Assembly (NCBI GenBank): GCA_964577275.1
Contig: CAZNYR010000081.1
Coordinates: 1-18,092 of the forward strand
From: UBA2561 sp964577275
GTDB taxonomy: Bacteria; Bacteroidota; Bacteroidia; Cytophagales; Thermoflexibacteraceae
Length of the DNA stretch: 18,092 nt
Direction of reading: 5' to 3'
This document shows, one piece after another, positions 8,183-16,584 of this stretch (the first letter of the stretch is position 1; each line of letters opens with the position of its first letter). A program made the translations under genes and the position numbers. Below the pieces are notes generated by a model. That model worked only from the letters and a program-made list of their open reading frames with translations. It had not been told where the DNA came from and ran no database searches.

Positions 8183-8803
8183 TTTATTAGACCGAGTTTT
8201 TTAAACTTTTTAATTTTAAATTATAATTAATTTTTTAAATTATCTATTTTCAAATTCCATATTTTTTTAATACATGATTTTTTGGGCTTCCTTTCAGGCA
8301 AATAAATTGCATTTTTTTTGAAAAATAGAAAGAACATTACTTCAAAATTTCGAGTCGAACGGACTGATTTAACTTTCTACTATTCAAGTCAATAAAACGT
8401 TTGAAAGTATTTGCAAAGAAATTATTTTCCGAAAAAATAAACTAATTTTGTCAAAACGTCATTCTAAAGTCAGTAGGTGTTTTAAGTTCAATAAATCAAA
8501 AAAATACGCTAACTTTTTGATTTTTAAGATGTTAATAAGTTTCGAGAGGGATTATTCAACCCCTCAATACTACTTAATATTACGCTACGTTTTGTATCTT
8601 CAAATCCTTGAGAATCAAAACGTTGTTATTTTCTAAAAATCATTGTATTTTAGAGATTGGAAGAAAAATTTTGGTATCATTTTCATCCGAAAGAAGCAAA
8701 CAAACATCATTCATCACAAAAGTTACATCAAAAACCGAGCGTTGAACTTTACTCAAAATGTTCCGTGCAAAAATTCACAACAACGTACCGATATAGGACT
8801 AAA
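8183..8803. other. Long divergent AT-rich intergenic region
   Basis: About 620 bases lie between the divergent glmM and SpoIIE-type phosphatase genes. It is strongly AT-rich near 8200-8300. One TAnnTTTG match, TAATTTTG at 8443-8450 on the plus strand, lacks a good -33 partner and would give a leader of about 350 bases. I see no RNA gene, riboswitch or convincing small protein. The frame of the downstream gene is open from a TTG at 8657, but that stretch does not look like a protein N-terminus. Confidence 0.5.
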
Positions 8804-10705
8804 ATGCTATTTTTCAGAACTTTAATGATTTTAGTGGGGCTGTTCGGACTGCTCATCAGGGCGCAAGCGCAGGGTACTGGCTCGACCAATAAAGATGAAA
8901 TCCGACAATACAAACTCTCCGCCTTACAATCTCAGTATGAGGGAGATAAGAATACGGCGGGGCATTACCTGAACAAAATTGCATTTGTATATTGGGAAAA
9001 ACAAGACCTCGAAAAAGCCGCTCATTATTTTGAGCAGTCGCTTCGATTAAGTGTGGCTTCCACCAATGATATGGCGACAGCTATGATTGGCAGCAATCTG
9101 GCGAGCATTTATCAGCAAGCAGGCGAATATGATAAATCTATCAAACAATTAGAAAATACCACAAAAATTTATGCTAAATTACGTAAAAAATCAGAAGAAG
9201 CACGCACGTATGTAAATTTAGGAAAAGTATATCAAAATGCAAAAAAACATCAATTTTCTGTCGAAGCCTACGAAAAAGGATTGCGAATAGCGAACACCAT
9301 TAATGAGCAAATGCTTATCAGTACTTGTTATGAGGGCTTAGCCGAAAGCTATGAAAAATTAGGAAATCACTCAAAATCAGCACAATATTATAAGAAATAT
9401 GCACATTCTGCTCGGTCTGCTCCCGGATATGGCTTGCATTCGTATGACCGTGCCAAAGTCGAAGAAGCCGAACTTTGGATTCGGACAATGGAGAAAGAAA
9501 AACGAACTCGTGAACAACAGCTTCAGGAAGCACTTAGTGCTGTACGTAATATTTCGGAAGAAAAAGGAGAAATTGAGCTTGTAAAAGACGAACAAGCGGG
9601 TAAAATTGCGTTATTAGAGCAAGATAAATTAGTCAAAGATTTGGCATTAAAAGAGCATGAACTCAAGCTCCAAAATCATCGAATCATTATTTATTTGGGG
9701 ACGCTGGGCGTGGCATCGGTCATTTTGGTAACGGTCATTTTGTATTTTAATTATCGAAATACCAAAAAATCACGAAAACAGCTCGAAGTACGAAATACCG
9801 AAATTTTGCGTCAGAACGAAGAAATTGAATCGCAAAAAATGGAATTGCAGGGACTTTTTGGCGTTTTGGAAGAAAAAAACCTTAAAATTACGGGTAGTAT
9901 TAACTATGCCAAACGGATTCAGGATGCAATTTTGCCCAATGATGCCGATTTCAAACAAGCCCTGCCACAATCCTTCATTTTTTATAAGCCCAGAGATATT
10001 GTTTCGGGTGATTTTTACTGGATTAACGAAAAAGATTTCAAGCCTGTTTTCACGACCAAATATGTCGGCAGTGAGGAGATGTCCATCCTCAAAGGCTTTG
10101 AAAGTGAGAAAGTTATCGTTACGGCGGTGGACTGCACGGGACATGGTGTTCCTGGGGCGTTTATGTCGATGATTGGCGTAAATTTATTGAACGAAATCGT
10201 TACGGTACGAAACGTGAGCGAACCCGATAAAATCCTGAATGAACTTCACAAAGGCATCCGAAAAGCACTCCACCAAAAGGAAACTGCCAACCGAGATGGG
10301 ATGGATATTGCGGTGTGTTGCCATGACAAAAAAAATAAAGTGCTGGAATATTCAGGCGCAAAAAACCCTTTGATTTACATTCAGGACGGAAAATTGAACC
10401 TGTTGCGCGCTGACCGCAAAACCATCGGCGGGATGCAACGCGAAAAACAACGGCTTTTCAAGAAACAAATCATTCCCTTGACATCGCCCGTTACGGCGTA
10501 TATTTTTTCGGACGGCTATCAAGACCAATTTGGCGGACCTCAAGGCAAAAAATTTACTCAAAAACGAATGCGAGATATTTTTCAAAGAATTTATGACAAA
10601 CCCTTTGACAAACAACATGAAATTTTAGAAGAAACTCTGGAGAACTGGCAAGGCAAAGAAGAACGAATTGACGATATTCTGATTTTGGGATTTCGGGTGG
10701 AATAA
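8804..10705 (+). CDS. TPR sensor with transmembrane segment and SpoIIE (PP2C-type) phosphatase domain
   Basis: From the ATG at 8804 the protein has 633 residues: a signal peptide ending near RAQAQ, TPR repeats to about residue 250, a coiled coil, one membrane helix (about 294-316), a second coiled coil and a C-terminal SpoIIE/RsbU-like phosphatase (about 390-630). Metal-binding motifs are present: SGDFYW, VDCTGHGVPGAFMS (Asp443) and RIDDILILGF (Asp623-Asp624). The likely topology is TPRs in the periplasm and the phosphatase in the cytosol. The family dephosphorylates Ser/Thr-phosphorylated regulators such as STAS anti-sigma antagonists, and none is encoded here. About 24 residues sit between FYWINEK and VIVTAVD, more than usual. 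The frame reaches TTG at 8657, but the 8804 ATG follows a weak AGGA and gives the signal peptide. It may be cotranscribed with the hydrolase 71 bases downstream. Confidence 0.92.
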   Translation: MLFFRTLMILVGLFGLLIRAQAQGTGSTNKDEIRQYKLSALQSQYEGDKNTAGHYLNKIAFVYWEKQDLEKAAHYFEQSLRLSVASTNDMATAMIGSNLASIYQQAGEYDKSIKQLENTTKIYAKLRKKSEEARTYVNLGKVYQNAKKHQFSVEAYEKGLRIANTINEQMLISTCYEGLAESYEKLGNHSKSAQYYKKYAHSARSAPGYGLHSYDRAKVEEAELWIRTMEKEKRTREQQLQEALSAVRNISEEKGEIELVKDEQAGKIALLEQDKLVKDLALKEHELKLQNHRIIIYLGTLGVASVILVTVILYFNYRNTKKSRKQLEVRNTEILRQNEEIESQKMELQGLFGVLEEKNLKITGSINYAKRIQDAILPNDADFKQALPQSFIFYKPRDIVSGDFYWINEKDFKPVFTTKYVGSEEMSILKGFESEKVIVTAVDCTGHGVPGAFMSMIGVNLLNEIVTVRNVSEPDKILNELHKGIRKALHQKETANRDGMDIAVCCHDKKNKVLEYSGAKNPLIYIQDGKLNLLRADRKTIGGMQREKQRLFKKQIIPLTSPVTAYIFSDGYQDQFGGPQGKKFTQKRMRDIFQRIYDKPFDKQHEILEETLENWQGKEERIDDILILGFRVE

Positions 10706-10776
10706 TCGAAATTTTTACAAATAATTTTTAAAAATACCATAAAACATACATCTAAAGTAAAACGTATGAAATTTTT

Positions 10777-11634
10777 ATGAAAAAATATCAAAAAGTCATT
10801 CTGTTTATTTTAGTTTTTATTATTATCCATTTAATTGCCACAAGTTGTATGCAATTCCGAAAAAGTAATAAACAGGTCAAAAAAATCTTTGAAAATGCGC
10901 CTGTTCCTGCCAAAATTCATACGATTGCCGTGGATGCGGGAAAGCGTCATTTTCGTTACATAAAAGTTTCAAAATCAGATAGTTTGCCTTTGGTCATTTT
11001 TGTGCATGGTGCGCCTGGTGCTTCAGATGCGTTCTATGATTTCATGAAGGATTCAACTTTGGTCGATTCGTTTCAGATGATTTCGGTCGATAGGGCGGGT
11101 TATGGTTATTCTGATTTTGGAAAATCCGAACCTTCCATCTTGAAACAAGCCCAATTTATTGCCGAACTACCTGATTTTCAGGACAATAACAATAAAATTA
11201 TTTTGCTTGGGCATTCATTTGGTGCGCCAATTGTCGCACGCATGGCGATTGAATTTCCCGAACAAGTAGCGCATTTAATACTGGTCGCTGGCACGATTGA
11301 CCCTGATTTAGAACAAATTTTTTGGATTTCGTATCCTGCCGATTGGTGGATTTTTCGGTGGTTAGTGCCCACTTCGATGCGAGTAGCCAATGATGAAAAA
11401 TTACGGCACGTTGCCGAACTTCAAAAAATGGATAATTTATGGCAAAAAATCACACAGCCTACTACCATCATTCAGGGCGGAAAAGATTTTTTAGCACCCG
11501 CTGGAAATTTGGATTTTGCCCTCCAAAAACTAAAAAATGCGTCTTTAGATACCGTTTTTATCCCCAGTATGAATCATTTTACACCTTGGACACACCCACA
11601 TTTAATCAAGGAAGCACTCCTGAAATACCAGTAA
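10777..11634 (+). CDS. Alpha/beta-hydrolase, predicted lipoprotein
   Basis: A 285-residue alpha/beta-hydrolase fold protein. The N-terminus is a Lys-rich start, a hydrophobic stretch and an ATSC lipobox-like site (Cys24), which suggests a membrane-anchored lipoprotein facing the periplasm. The oxyanion-hole HG lies in FVHGAPGA. The expected catalytic triad is visible: nucleophile Ser147 in GHSFGA, Asp237 in GGKDFLAP and His267 in SMNHFTPW. The fold covers esterases, lipases, peptidases and others, and nothing here fixes the substrate. The lipobox has Ala rather than Leu at -3, so lipidation is likely but not certain. The gene begins 71 bases after the TPR-SpoIIE gene with no terminator between them. 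No TAnnTTTG element was found directly upstream, so cotranscription is plausible. Confidence 0.88.
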   Translation: MKKYQKVILFILVFIIIHLIATSCMQFRKSNKQVKKIFENAPVPAKIHTIAVDAGKRHFRYIKVSKSDSLPLVIFVHGAPGASDAFYDFMKDSTLVDSFQMISVDRAGYGYSDFGKSEPSILKQAQFIAELPDFQDNNNKIILLGHSFGAPIVARMAIEFPEQVAHLILVAGTIDPDLEQIFWISYPADWWIFRWLVPTSMRVANDEKLRHVAELQKMDNLWQKITQPTTIIQGGKDFLAPAGNLDFALQKLKNASLDTVFIPSMNHFTPWTHPHLIKEALLKYQ

Positions 11635-11649
11635 AAATCCTTTTTTTCT

Positions 11650-11657
11650 TACTTTTG
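11650..11657 (+). promoter_or_regulatory. Candidate promoter -7 element for cysQ
   Basis: TACTTTTG is an exact TAnnTTTG match, 68 bases upstream of the cysQ ATG and 15 bases after the hydrolase stop. No clear -33 TTG lies at the usual distance, so this rests on one element. It suggests that cysQ can be transcribed independently of the upstream pair. Confidence 0.45.
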
Positions 11658-11725
11658 TTAAATTGTTCGGAAATTTACCAATAATACCGACTTAGAACGA
11701 ATTAAAGTACTTAAAACAAATTTAA

Positions 11726-12496
11726 ATGGTTGATATTGAGGAAATTATACGCATTGCTAAACAAGCGGGTGATGCGATTATGAAGGTTTATAATTCAGCG
11801 GATGTAGGTACAGAATATAAGGATGATAAATCTCCTTTGACCAAAGCCGATAAAGCCTCTCACGAAGTGATTTCAAAGGCATTAGCGGAAAAATTTGCGG
11901 AAATTCCGTTACTTTCTGAAGAAGGCTATCTGCCTGATTATCAAACTCGTAAACAATGGCAAACCTATTGGATTATCGACCCGCTCGATGGCACAAAAGA
12001 ATTTATCAAACGAAATGGAGAGTTTACCGTAAATATCGCTTTGATTGAAAATAATCGTCCTATTTTGGGTGTAATTTACGTTCCAGTCAAAAAAATTACG
12101 TATGTAGGTTCTAAAGAAGGCGCGTTCAAAAAAGAAGAAAATGGCAATTTTCAACCCATTTCTGTGGTACAAGAAAAACGAACGCATAGCATAGCGGTTC
12201 GCAGCAAATCACACCCTTCGCCAGAAGAAGAATCCGTCCTCAATCGCTATGCCATTCAGGAGTTTATGGCGGTAGGGAGTTCCCTAAAATTCTGCATGGT
12301 TGCCGAAGGAAAAGCCGATATTTATTATCGTCATGGTCCGACAATGGAGTGGGATACGGCGGCAGGACAAGCTATCGTTACTTCGGCGGGTGCAAAGGTT
12401 TTTCAGGGACAACGTACTGAAAATGAGTTTGTTTACAATAAAGAAAACTTACTAAACGGTAGTTTTTTGTGTATTCCATCATGTTATTTGGATTAA
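11726..12496 (+). CDS. cysQ: 3'(2'),5'-bisphosphate nucleotidase CysQ
   Basis: A 256-residue member of the inositol-monophosphatase superfamily, of normal length for CysQ. It hydrolyses the 3'-phosphate of PAP, a by-product of sulfate assimilation and of acyl-carrier-protein maturation, giving AMP. Metal-binding motifs are LSEEG (Glu65/Glu66), WIIDPLDGTKEF (Asp85 and Asp88) and MEWDTAAGQA (Asp210). The DPLDGTKEF form and IALIENNRPILGVIYVP are typical of CysQ rather than SuhB-type inositol phosphatases. The ATG at 11726 gives the usual N-terminus, MVDIEEIIRIAKQAGDAI. No sulfate-assimilation genes adjoin it. A small secreted CxxC protein follows after 60 bases on the same strand and may share the transcript. 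Confidence 0.95.
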   Translation: MVDIEEIIRIAKQAGDAIMKVYNSADVGTEYKDDKSPLTKADKASHEVISKALAEKFAEIPLLSEEGYLPDYQTRKQWQTYWIIDPLDGTKEFIKRNGEFTVNIALIENNRPILGVIYVPVKKITYVGSKEGAFKKEENGNFQPISVVQEKRTHSIAVRSKSHPSPEEESVLNRYAIQEFMAVGSSLKFCMVAEGKADIYYRHGPTMEWDTAAGQAIVTSAGAKVFQGQRTENEFVYNKENLLNGSFLCIPSCYLD

Positions 12497-12556
12497 AAAA
12501 TGACCATTCGTAACACGATATTTCACCGTGCTACAAGTAATTTGATGTATCATTTT

Positions 12557-13024
12557 ATGAAAAAAAGTATAATTTTTATTTTACTGATAATCAATGGGTT
12601 AGCGGTAAATTTTGCACAAAACCCGAAAGCAATTCCCGTTACATGGGCAATGCTTTCGGAAGTTAATGAAGGAAGAGATTACAGTCCTTTGCATAATCGG
12701 TGGGTTGCCAAAGCCGAGTTTTCGGAAACCATTAAACGTCTGGAAAACAAGCAGATAACTATCAAAGGCTATCTTGTTCCTACGGATGTAACGGGCGATA
12801 CGTATGTCATTTCTGCCAAACCGTTTACGTCCTGTTTTTTTTGTGGTGGCGCGGGCAAGGAAACCGTCATGGAATTACGGCTACAACGTCAATATTTGTT
12901 TACTACTGATGAGGTCAAAACATTTCGGGGAACGCTGAAAATACGAAACTCGCCCTACGAATTGTATTATCTTTTGGAAGATGCCCAGCCCGAAAGTCGG
13001 TCAAGTTTATTGTATGAAGACTAA
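12557..13024 (+). CDS. Small secreted protein with CFFCGG motif, unknown function
   Basis: I do not recognise a firm family. From the ATG at 12557 it is 155 residues with a clear signal peptide (MKKSIIFILL...AVNFAQ). The frame also has an ATG at 12500, but that would put a hydrophilic extension before the signal peptide, so 12557 is preferred. The mature part has a conserved-looking core: ITIKGYLVP (67-75), then SAKPFTSCFFCGGAG with Cys93 and Cys96 in a CxxC arrangement. These are the only two cysteines. The pattern of a GYLVP strand before a cysteine or metal-ligand loop recalls the small OB-like DUF3299 proteins near metal transporters, but this is only a pattern resemblance. A CxxC pair in an exported protein could bind metal or heme, or act as a thiol pair. 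It lies 60 bases after cysQ. Confidence 0.8.
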   Translation: MKKSIIFILLIINGLAVNFAQNPKAIPVTWAMLSEVNEGRDYSPLHNRWVAKAEFSETIKRLENKQITIKGYLVPTDVTGDTYVISAKPFTSCFFCGGAGKETVMELRLQRQYLFTTDEVKTFRGTLKIRNSPYELYYLLEDAQPESRSSLLYED

Positions 13025-13093
13025 ATTTTGTATTGTGATTTTTTTATAAAATGATTGGAATTTAACGATTATTTTGAATAAATAGATGAAATA

Positions 13094-14317
13094 TCACGTT
13101 ATTTTCGTACCGTATATTTCCGCATAAATCTTATCTGCAATCTGAAAACTGCGGTATCGCTCGGCAACGGCTCTGATTTTGTCATATAGATTTTCCCGAT
13201 TGTACTTTTTCAAGATTTCATCAATTTCCAAAACGACACGTAAATAGTCTTCGTCATCAAATTTTTGGATAATAGCACCGATGTTTTCTTGTTCAATAAT
13301 CTGCGAATCATCCGAAATATTTGCCGTGCTGACTACTGGCAAACCCAACGCCCAATACTCGCCATTTTTAATTGGTGTGCAGTAGCGTTTGGTTGGAATT
13401 GGCTTGACGGGCGTAAGGGCAAAATCGCCTAATCCCATGTAATTCGGTATTTGGGAATGTGGCACAAAAGCTGTCGTTACGATGGATTCGTTCAGTTTAC
13501 TTTTTTGACATAAGTCTTTGATTTCTTGTGCATTATGATTTGTCAAAATTAAAATTCGGAAGGCATCGCCCCAATAATCTGAAGCAATTTTTAGAAAATC
13601 AAATACTTCTTTATCCAAATAAATTCCACCAAATTTGCCCGCATAGACACAAACGATTTTGTGCTGAAAGCCAAACTTTTTGACCAAATCAGGATTTTTC
13701 AAATTGTTTTTAGAAAATAATTGCAGATTCACGCAGGCAGGTTTGACATAAAAATTTTCAAACGTTACGCCGTATTTTTTCAGGGCATAATGTCGCATTC
13801 CTTCGGTGGCAGAGATGATAATTTCAGCTTTTCGAGATTGTACTTTTTCAAGATAAAACAAAAATCGAAAGCGAAAACTTTTCCTTGACCAATCGCCATT
13901 TTCGACAGAGGCTTCGGCGTGCGGTTCATAACTATCAATAATTAATTTTTTGCCCGTTAAACTGGATAATATCCAGCCTGCCACACCCGGAGGCGTGCAA
14001 AATGAATGAATCGCTTGAATATTCTCCCACCAAATCAGACCAAATAAACGCACCAAAATCATGCCCCATGTCAGGATGGCACGCAAGCCAAATGGCTGAT
14101 AATCAAACTGAATTGGGATAATTTGATACGGTTTGAGTTCCCTCTGAATTTGGGTATATTCCTGAGCGGAAATCCGTAGATGTTTCTTCTCCAGATTCAA
14201 TACATAAATCTTGCTGCCAGCGGGCAAATGTTTGCTTATCAACTTGAGATAAGGAAGCGTATAGGTCTGAATGAGCGCATCCTTATATGACCAAAATGTG
14301 AGAACTAAAATATTCAA
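13094..14317 (-). CDS. Glycosyltransferase, GT4-like (GT-B fold)
   Basis: A 407-residue protein with the two-domain layout of GT-B retaining glycosyltransferases. The N-terminal domain includes a hydrophobic segment around residues 78-97 and the HSFCTPPGVAGW region (104-115). The C-terminal nucleotide-sugar domain shows VYAGKFGG (224-231) and KNGEYWALGLPVVST (317-331), where Glu320 fits the second Glu of the GT4 EX7E motif; the first Glu is not evident. The family moves a sugar from a nucleotide donor to a glycan or lipid acceptor on the cytosolic face of the membrane. Donor and acceptor cannot be told. The start is TTG at 14317: no ATG lies between it and the in-frame stop just upstream, and MNILVLTFW is a typical GT N-terminus. 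It begins 24 bases after the 521-residue secreted protein gene, so the two are probably one operon. Confidence 0.88.
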   Translation of the reverse strand: MNILVLTFWSYKDALIQTYTLPYLKLISKHLPAGSKIYVLNLEKKHLRISAQEYTQIQRELKPYQIIPIQFDYQPFGLRAILTWGMILVRLFGLIWWENIQAIHSFCTPPGVAGWILSSLTGKKLIIDSYEPHAEASVENGDWSRKSFRFRFLFYLEKVQSRKAEIIISATEGMRHYALKKYGVTFENFYVKPACVNLQLFSKNNLKNPDLVKKFGFQHKIVCVYAGKFGGIYLDKEVFDFLKIASDYWGDAFRILILTNHNAQEIKDLCQKSKLNESIVTTAFVPHSQIPNYMGLGDFALTPVKPIPTKRYCTPIKNGEYWALGLPVVSTANISDDSQIIEQENIGAIIQKFDDEDYLRVVLEIDEILKKYNRENLYDKIRAVAERYRSFQIADKIYAEIYGTKIT

Positions 14318-14341
14318 AATATGATTTGATTTGATTATAAC

Positions 14342-15907
14342 TTATTGTTTTTCAGATTCTTGTAATTTTTCGAGATACATCATTTTGGCAATGTAAAACA
14401 CTTTTGCGCTTTCGTTTTGAGGTGAATTTTTGCGTTCTCGAATGCCTTGCAATAAAAAATAGTTGCCGTACCAATGCCTTAAAAGTTCATTTTCTCGGTC
14501 GGTATAAAGACCGGAATCGTCTTTGGGTTCAAGCCCAAAAATTCGGACACTTTTTACTTCTTCTTCACCGGCTACTTTGGTTGTAAATATCTCTTTATCA
14601 GTCATATACATCATGGTTAAGGAATCATTTTCGGCATAAAATTGCATCAAAGCCTGCGGATATGGAACTTCGGAATCTTCCAGTTTGAGGCAATTATCCC
14701 ACAGCAAGTTGGTTTCCAGGTCAAAAGCCCAAATATTGGCGTGTTTGTATCTGTAATACAGGGGTTTACGTTTGCTATCAAAAAATTGCCCATTTCCAAA
14801 TCGGTTGCTATAAAATTGATTGAGTCGATACGTTCCGTACATTCCCGCCATCCACATTCGGTCGCTGGTAGAACTTCGGTCGTAGATGGGCTGATAGGCT
14901 TCGCCCACCATCAAAATCCGATTGTTAATAATTTTTAAGTCCCTGATAAACAGATTTTTATCATGAAAAAATAAACGGTTACTTTCTTGTTTTTCCTTGA
15001 TTTTTCCCTTGATTCGGTCTCGTTTTTTTTCGGTCAAATAATTATAAAATCCTTTCATGTTAGAAAAATCATAAAATCGAAAAGTTTGGCGAGCCGTTTC
15101 AGGACGACCCACATAAATTCCTTGTGCTTTTCCTCGACTTTTAAAGGCGTAAGTACCGAAAAGATACAACTCCTTATTTTCCCATAAATACGGCTGCCAT
15201 GTCAAAACTCGATAATCTTTGTGCGGTGAAATCACGACATTAGACAATAATTTCCCGAAATAATCATATTGATTGACATAAATTAATCCCTTCGTTTGAT
15301 AAGGATAGGCTAATAATACATAAATTGAACTATCCGAAGGATTCGATACAATTTCTTTGACATCCGCCTTGAGTTGATTGATAGAAGAAAGCACTTTGGA
15401 AGGTGTTTTATGGGCAGGGTCATAGCGCAAAACGGTGGGTTTCTCATCGGTCGTTCCAGCCAAATAAAGCAAACCATTTGCAGGCTTAAATATCTGAATA
15501 TCCAAGTTCATAATTTTCTCATAATCAACAGCTTCAATCAATCCATTATGAATATTTAGGGTCAAAATATCGTACTCATAGTCGGGCTTTTTGATGAGAA
15601 ACCAAATCTGATTTTCGTCAATGTGATACTGGAATACTTCCTGCGTACTTTCTAAGGCAGTCGAACGAGTCCATTGTTTTTCCAGGGCAGTATCATATCT
15701 GGTAAAAATGACCTCCTGTTTCATATTTTTAAGCACCTCATCACTTTCCAATACGGTAATGATGCCTTTTTCCTTGAGGTTGATGAGGGCATAACTATCG
15801 CCCAATTTTTTATGAATTGGAATTTCAAGTTTTTTAACCGTTTCGATTTGTGCCATACCTTGCCATGCCATCAAGCAAAATAGACAAAAAAGGATGATTT
15901 TTTTCAT
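14342..15907 (-). CDS. Secreted protein of unknown function, 521 residues
   Basis: I do not recognise this family. A signal peptide is clear (MKKIILFCLFCLMAWQGMAQ, cleavage near residue 19 or 20). The mature protein is rich in short beta-strand-like segments with recurring aromatic/Asp phrases such as FTRYDTAL, LRYDPAHK, VNQYDYFGK and IWAFDLE. This would fit a beta-propeller or other repeated beta-sheet fold, but no standard repeat motif is evident. A basic, helical-looking insertion lies at about residues 293-310. There is no C-terminal secretion domain and no second membrane segment. The ATG at 15907 is certain from the signal peptide. It is followed after 24 bases by the glycosyltransferase gene and preceded by the terminator of the upstream minus-strand gene, so it should start its own transcript. 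A periplasmic or outer-surface location is inferred. Confidence 0.85.
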   Translation of the reverse strand: MKKIILFCLFCLMAWQGMAQIETVKKLEIPIHKKLGDSYALINLKEKGIITVLESDEVLKNMKQEVIFTRYDTALEKQWTRSTALESTQEVFQYHIDENQIWFLIKKPDYEYDILTLNIHNGLIEAVDYEKIMNLDIQIFKPANGLLYLAGTTDEKPTVLRYDPAHKTPSKVLSSINQLKADVKEIVSNPSDSSIYVLLAYPYQTKGLIYVNQYDYFGKLLSNVVISPHKDYRVLTWQPYLWENKELYLFGTYAFKSRGKAQGIYVGRPETARQTFRFYDFSNMKGFYNYLTEKKRDRIKGKIKEKQESNRLFFHDKNLFIRDLKIINNRILMVGEAYQPIYDRSSTSDRMWMAGMYGTYRLNQFYSNRFGNGQFFDSKRKPLYYRYKHANIWAFDLETNLLWDNCLKLEDSEVPYPQALMQFYAENDSLTMMYMTDKEIFTTKVAGEEEVKSVRIFGLEPKDDSGLYTDRENELLRHWYGNYFLLQGIRERKNSPQNESAKVFYIAKMMYLEKLQESEKQ

Positions 15908-15931
15908 GTAAGTTTCGTGTTGTTTTTAAAC

Positions 15932-15956
15932 AAAAAAAGCCTTTGGATAAGGCTTT
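15932..15956 (-). terminator. Intrinsic terminator of the secreted 197-residue protein gene
   Basis: AAAGCCTT (15936-15943) and AAGGCTTT (15949-15956) form an 8-bp stem with a 5-base loop. On the minus strand the stem is followed by a T-tract (A-run 15932-15938). It lies 34 bases after the stop at 15991 and just upstream of the next minus-strand gene. Confidence 0.88.
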
Positions 15957-15990
15957 CAAGTTACGTAATAATCGGGAAAAATAAAGCCAT

Positions 15991-16584
15991 TTAGGCTTTC
16001 CGCATCGCTTTGGGATAATCCATAATCAAAAAAACAGCACCAGCCCGAATCATTTGTTGTGGCGAAAATGGCTTTTGTTTGAGATAAGTTTCTACTTTTG
16101 CGCCCTCAAATAACTCTTTAAATTCCTGCATCTTCCCAACTGCCTCAAACGTATATTGCTGATTCTTAACGTTATACGTAATAATCAACGCATCATTCAG
16201 ATTACGGTCTTCCCATGTATATCCCTTGTAATACGCATACGGAACTTTGACTGAATATTCGCCTGTGCTGCGCCGATTATCATAAATCCGAATTTTACAA
16301 CTGTACACAATATTTGAAAATTTCCCCGCCGCCGCACTGACAGAAAGTTTGGCATATTTGGGAGAAGGCTGTGTCCATTCAAATACATAATTCACATTTT
16401 TACGACTTAATTTACAACGATTTATGCTATTATGACATTGATACAACGAACCTTCAGGCGCACTCATTTCCTCCCTGCAAGCACAATTTGAAGTTTCGTC
16501 TGATTCACCGCCGCCCGTGTTGGCAATAGCAAAACCCGTTATTAAAAATAGTGCAATTAAAATCTCCAAACTTTTGATAATCAT
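15991..16584 (-). CDS. Small secreted cysteine-containing protein, unknown function
   Basis: This 197-residue protein is not one I recognise. It has an N-terminal signal peptide (MIIKSLEILIALFLITGFAIA) followed by a flexible Gly/Ser/Asp stretch. Five cysteines follow, in order C34, C36 (NCACREE), C50 (YQCHNS), C57 (NRCKLS) and C96 (YSCKIRI). Four are clustered in 24 residues, which suggests disulfides or metal binding in a small N-terminal module. The remainder looks like a beta-rich domain (VNYVFEWTQPSP, ALIITYNVKNQQYTFEAVG), with a hydrophobic GAVFLIMDYP near the C-terminus. The ATG at 16584 directly precedes the signal peptide. It has its own terminator and a 493-base gap upstream, so it appears monocistronic. 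No TAnnTTTG element was found upstream on the minus strand. An envelope location is inferred. Confidence 0.8.
   Translation of the reverse strand: MIIKSLEILIALFLITGFAIANTGGGESDETSNCACREEMSAPEGSLYQCHNSINRCKLSRKNVNYVFEWTQPSPKYAKLSVSAAAGKFSNIVYSCKIRIYDNRRSTGEYSVKVPYAYYKGYTWEDRNLNDALIITYNVKNQQYTFEAVGKMQEFKELFEGAKVETYLKQKPFSPQQMIRAGAVFLIMDYPKAMRKA

Noticed and set aside
8657..8803. N-terminal extension of the TPR-SpoIIE protein from a TTG codon
   Set aside because: The extension is hydrophilic and would bury the clear signal peptide that starts at ATG 8804.
12500..12556. Earlier ATG for the CxxC protein, 3 bases after cysQ
   Set aside because: It adds 19 residues before a complete signal peptide beginning MKKSIIF; the ATG at 12557 fits export better.
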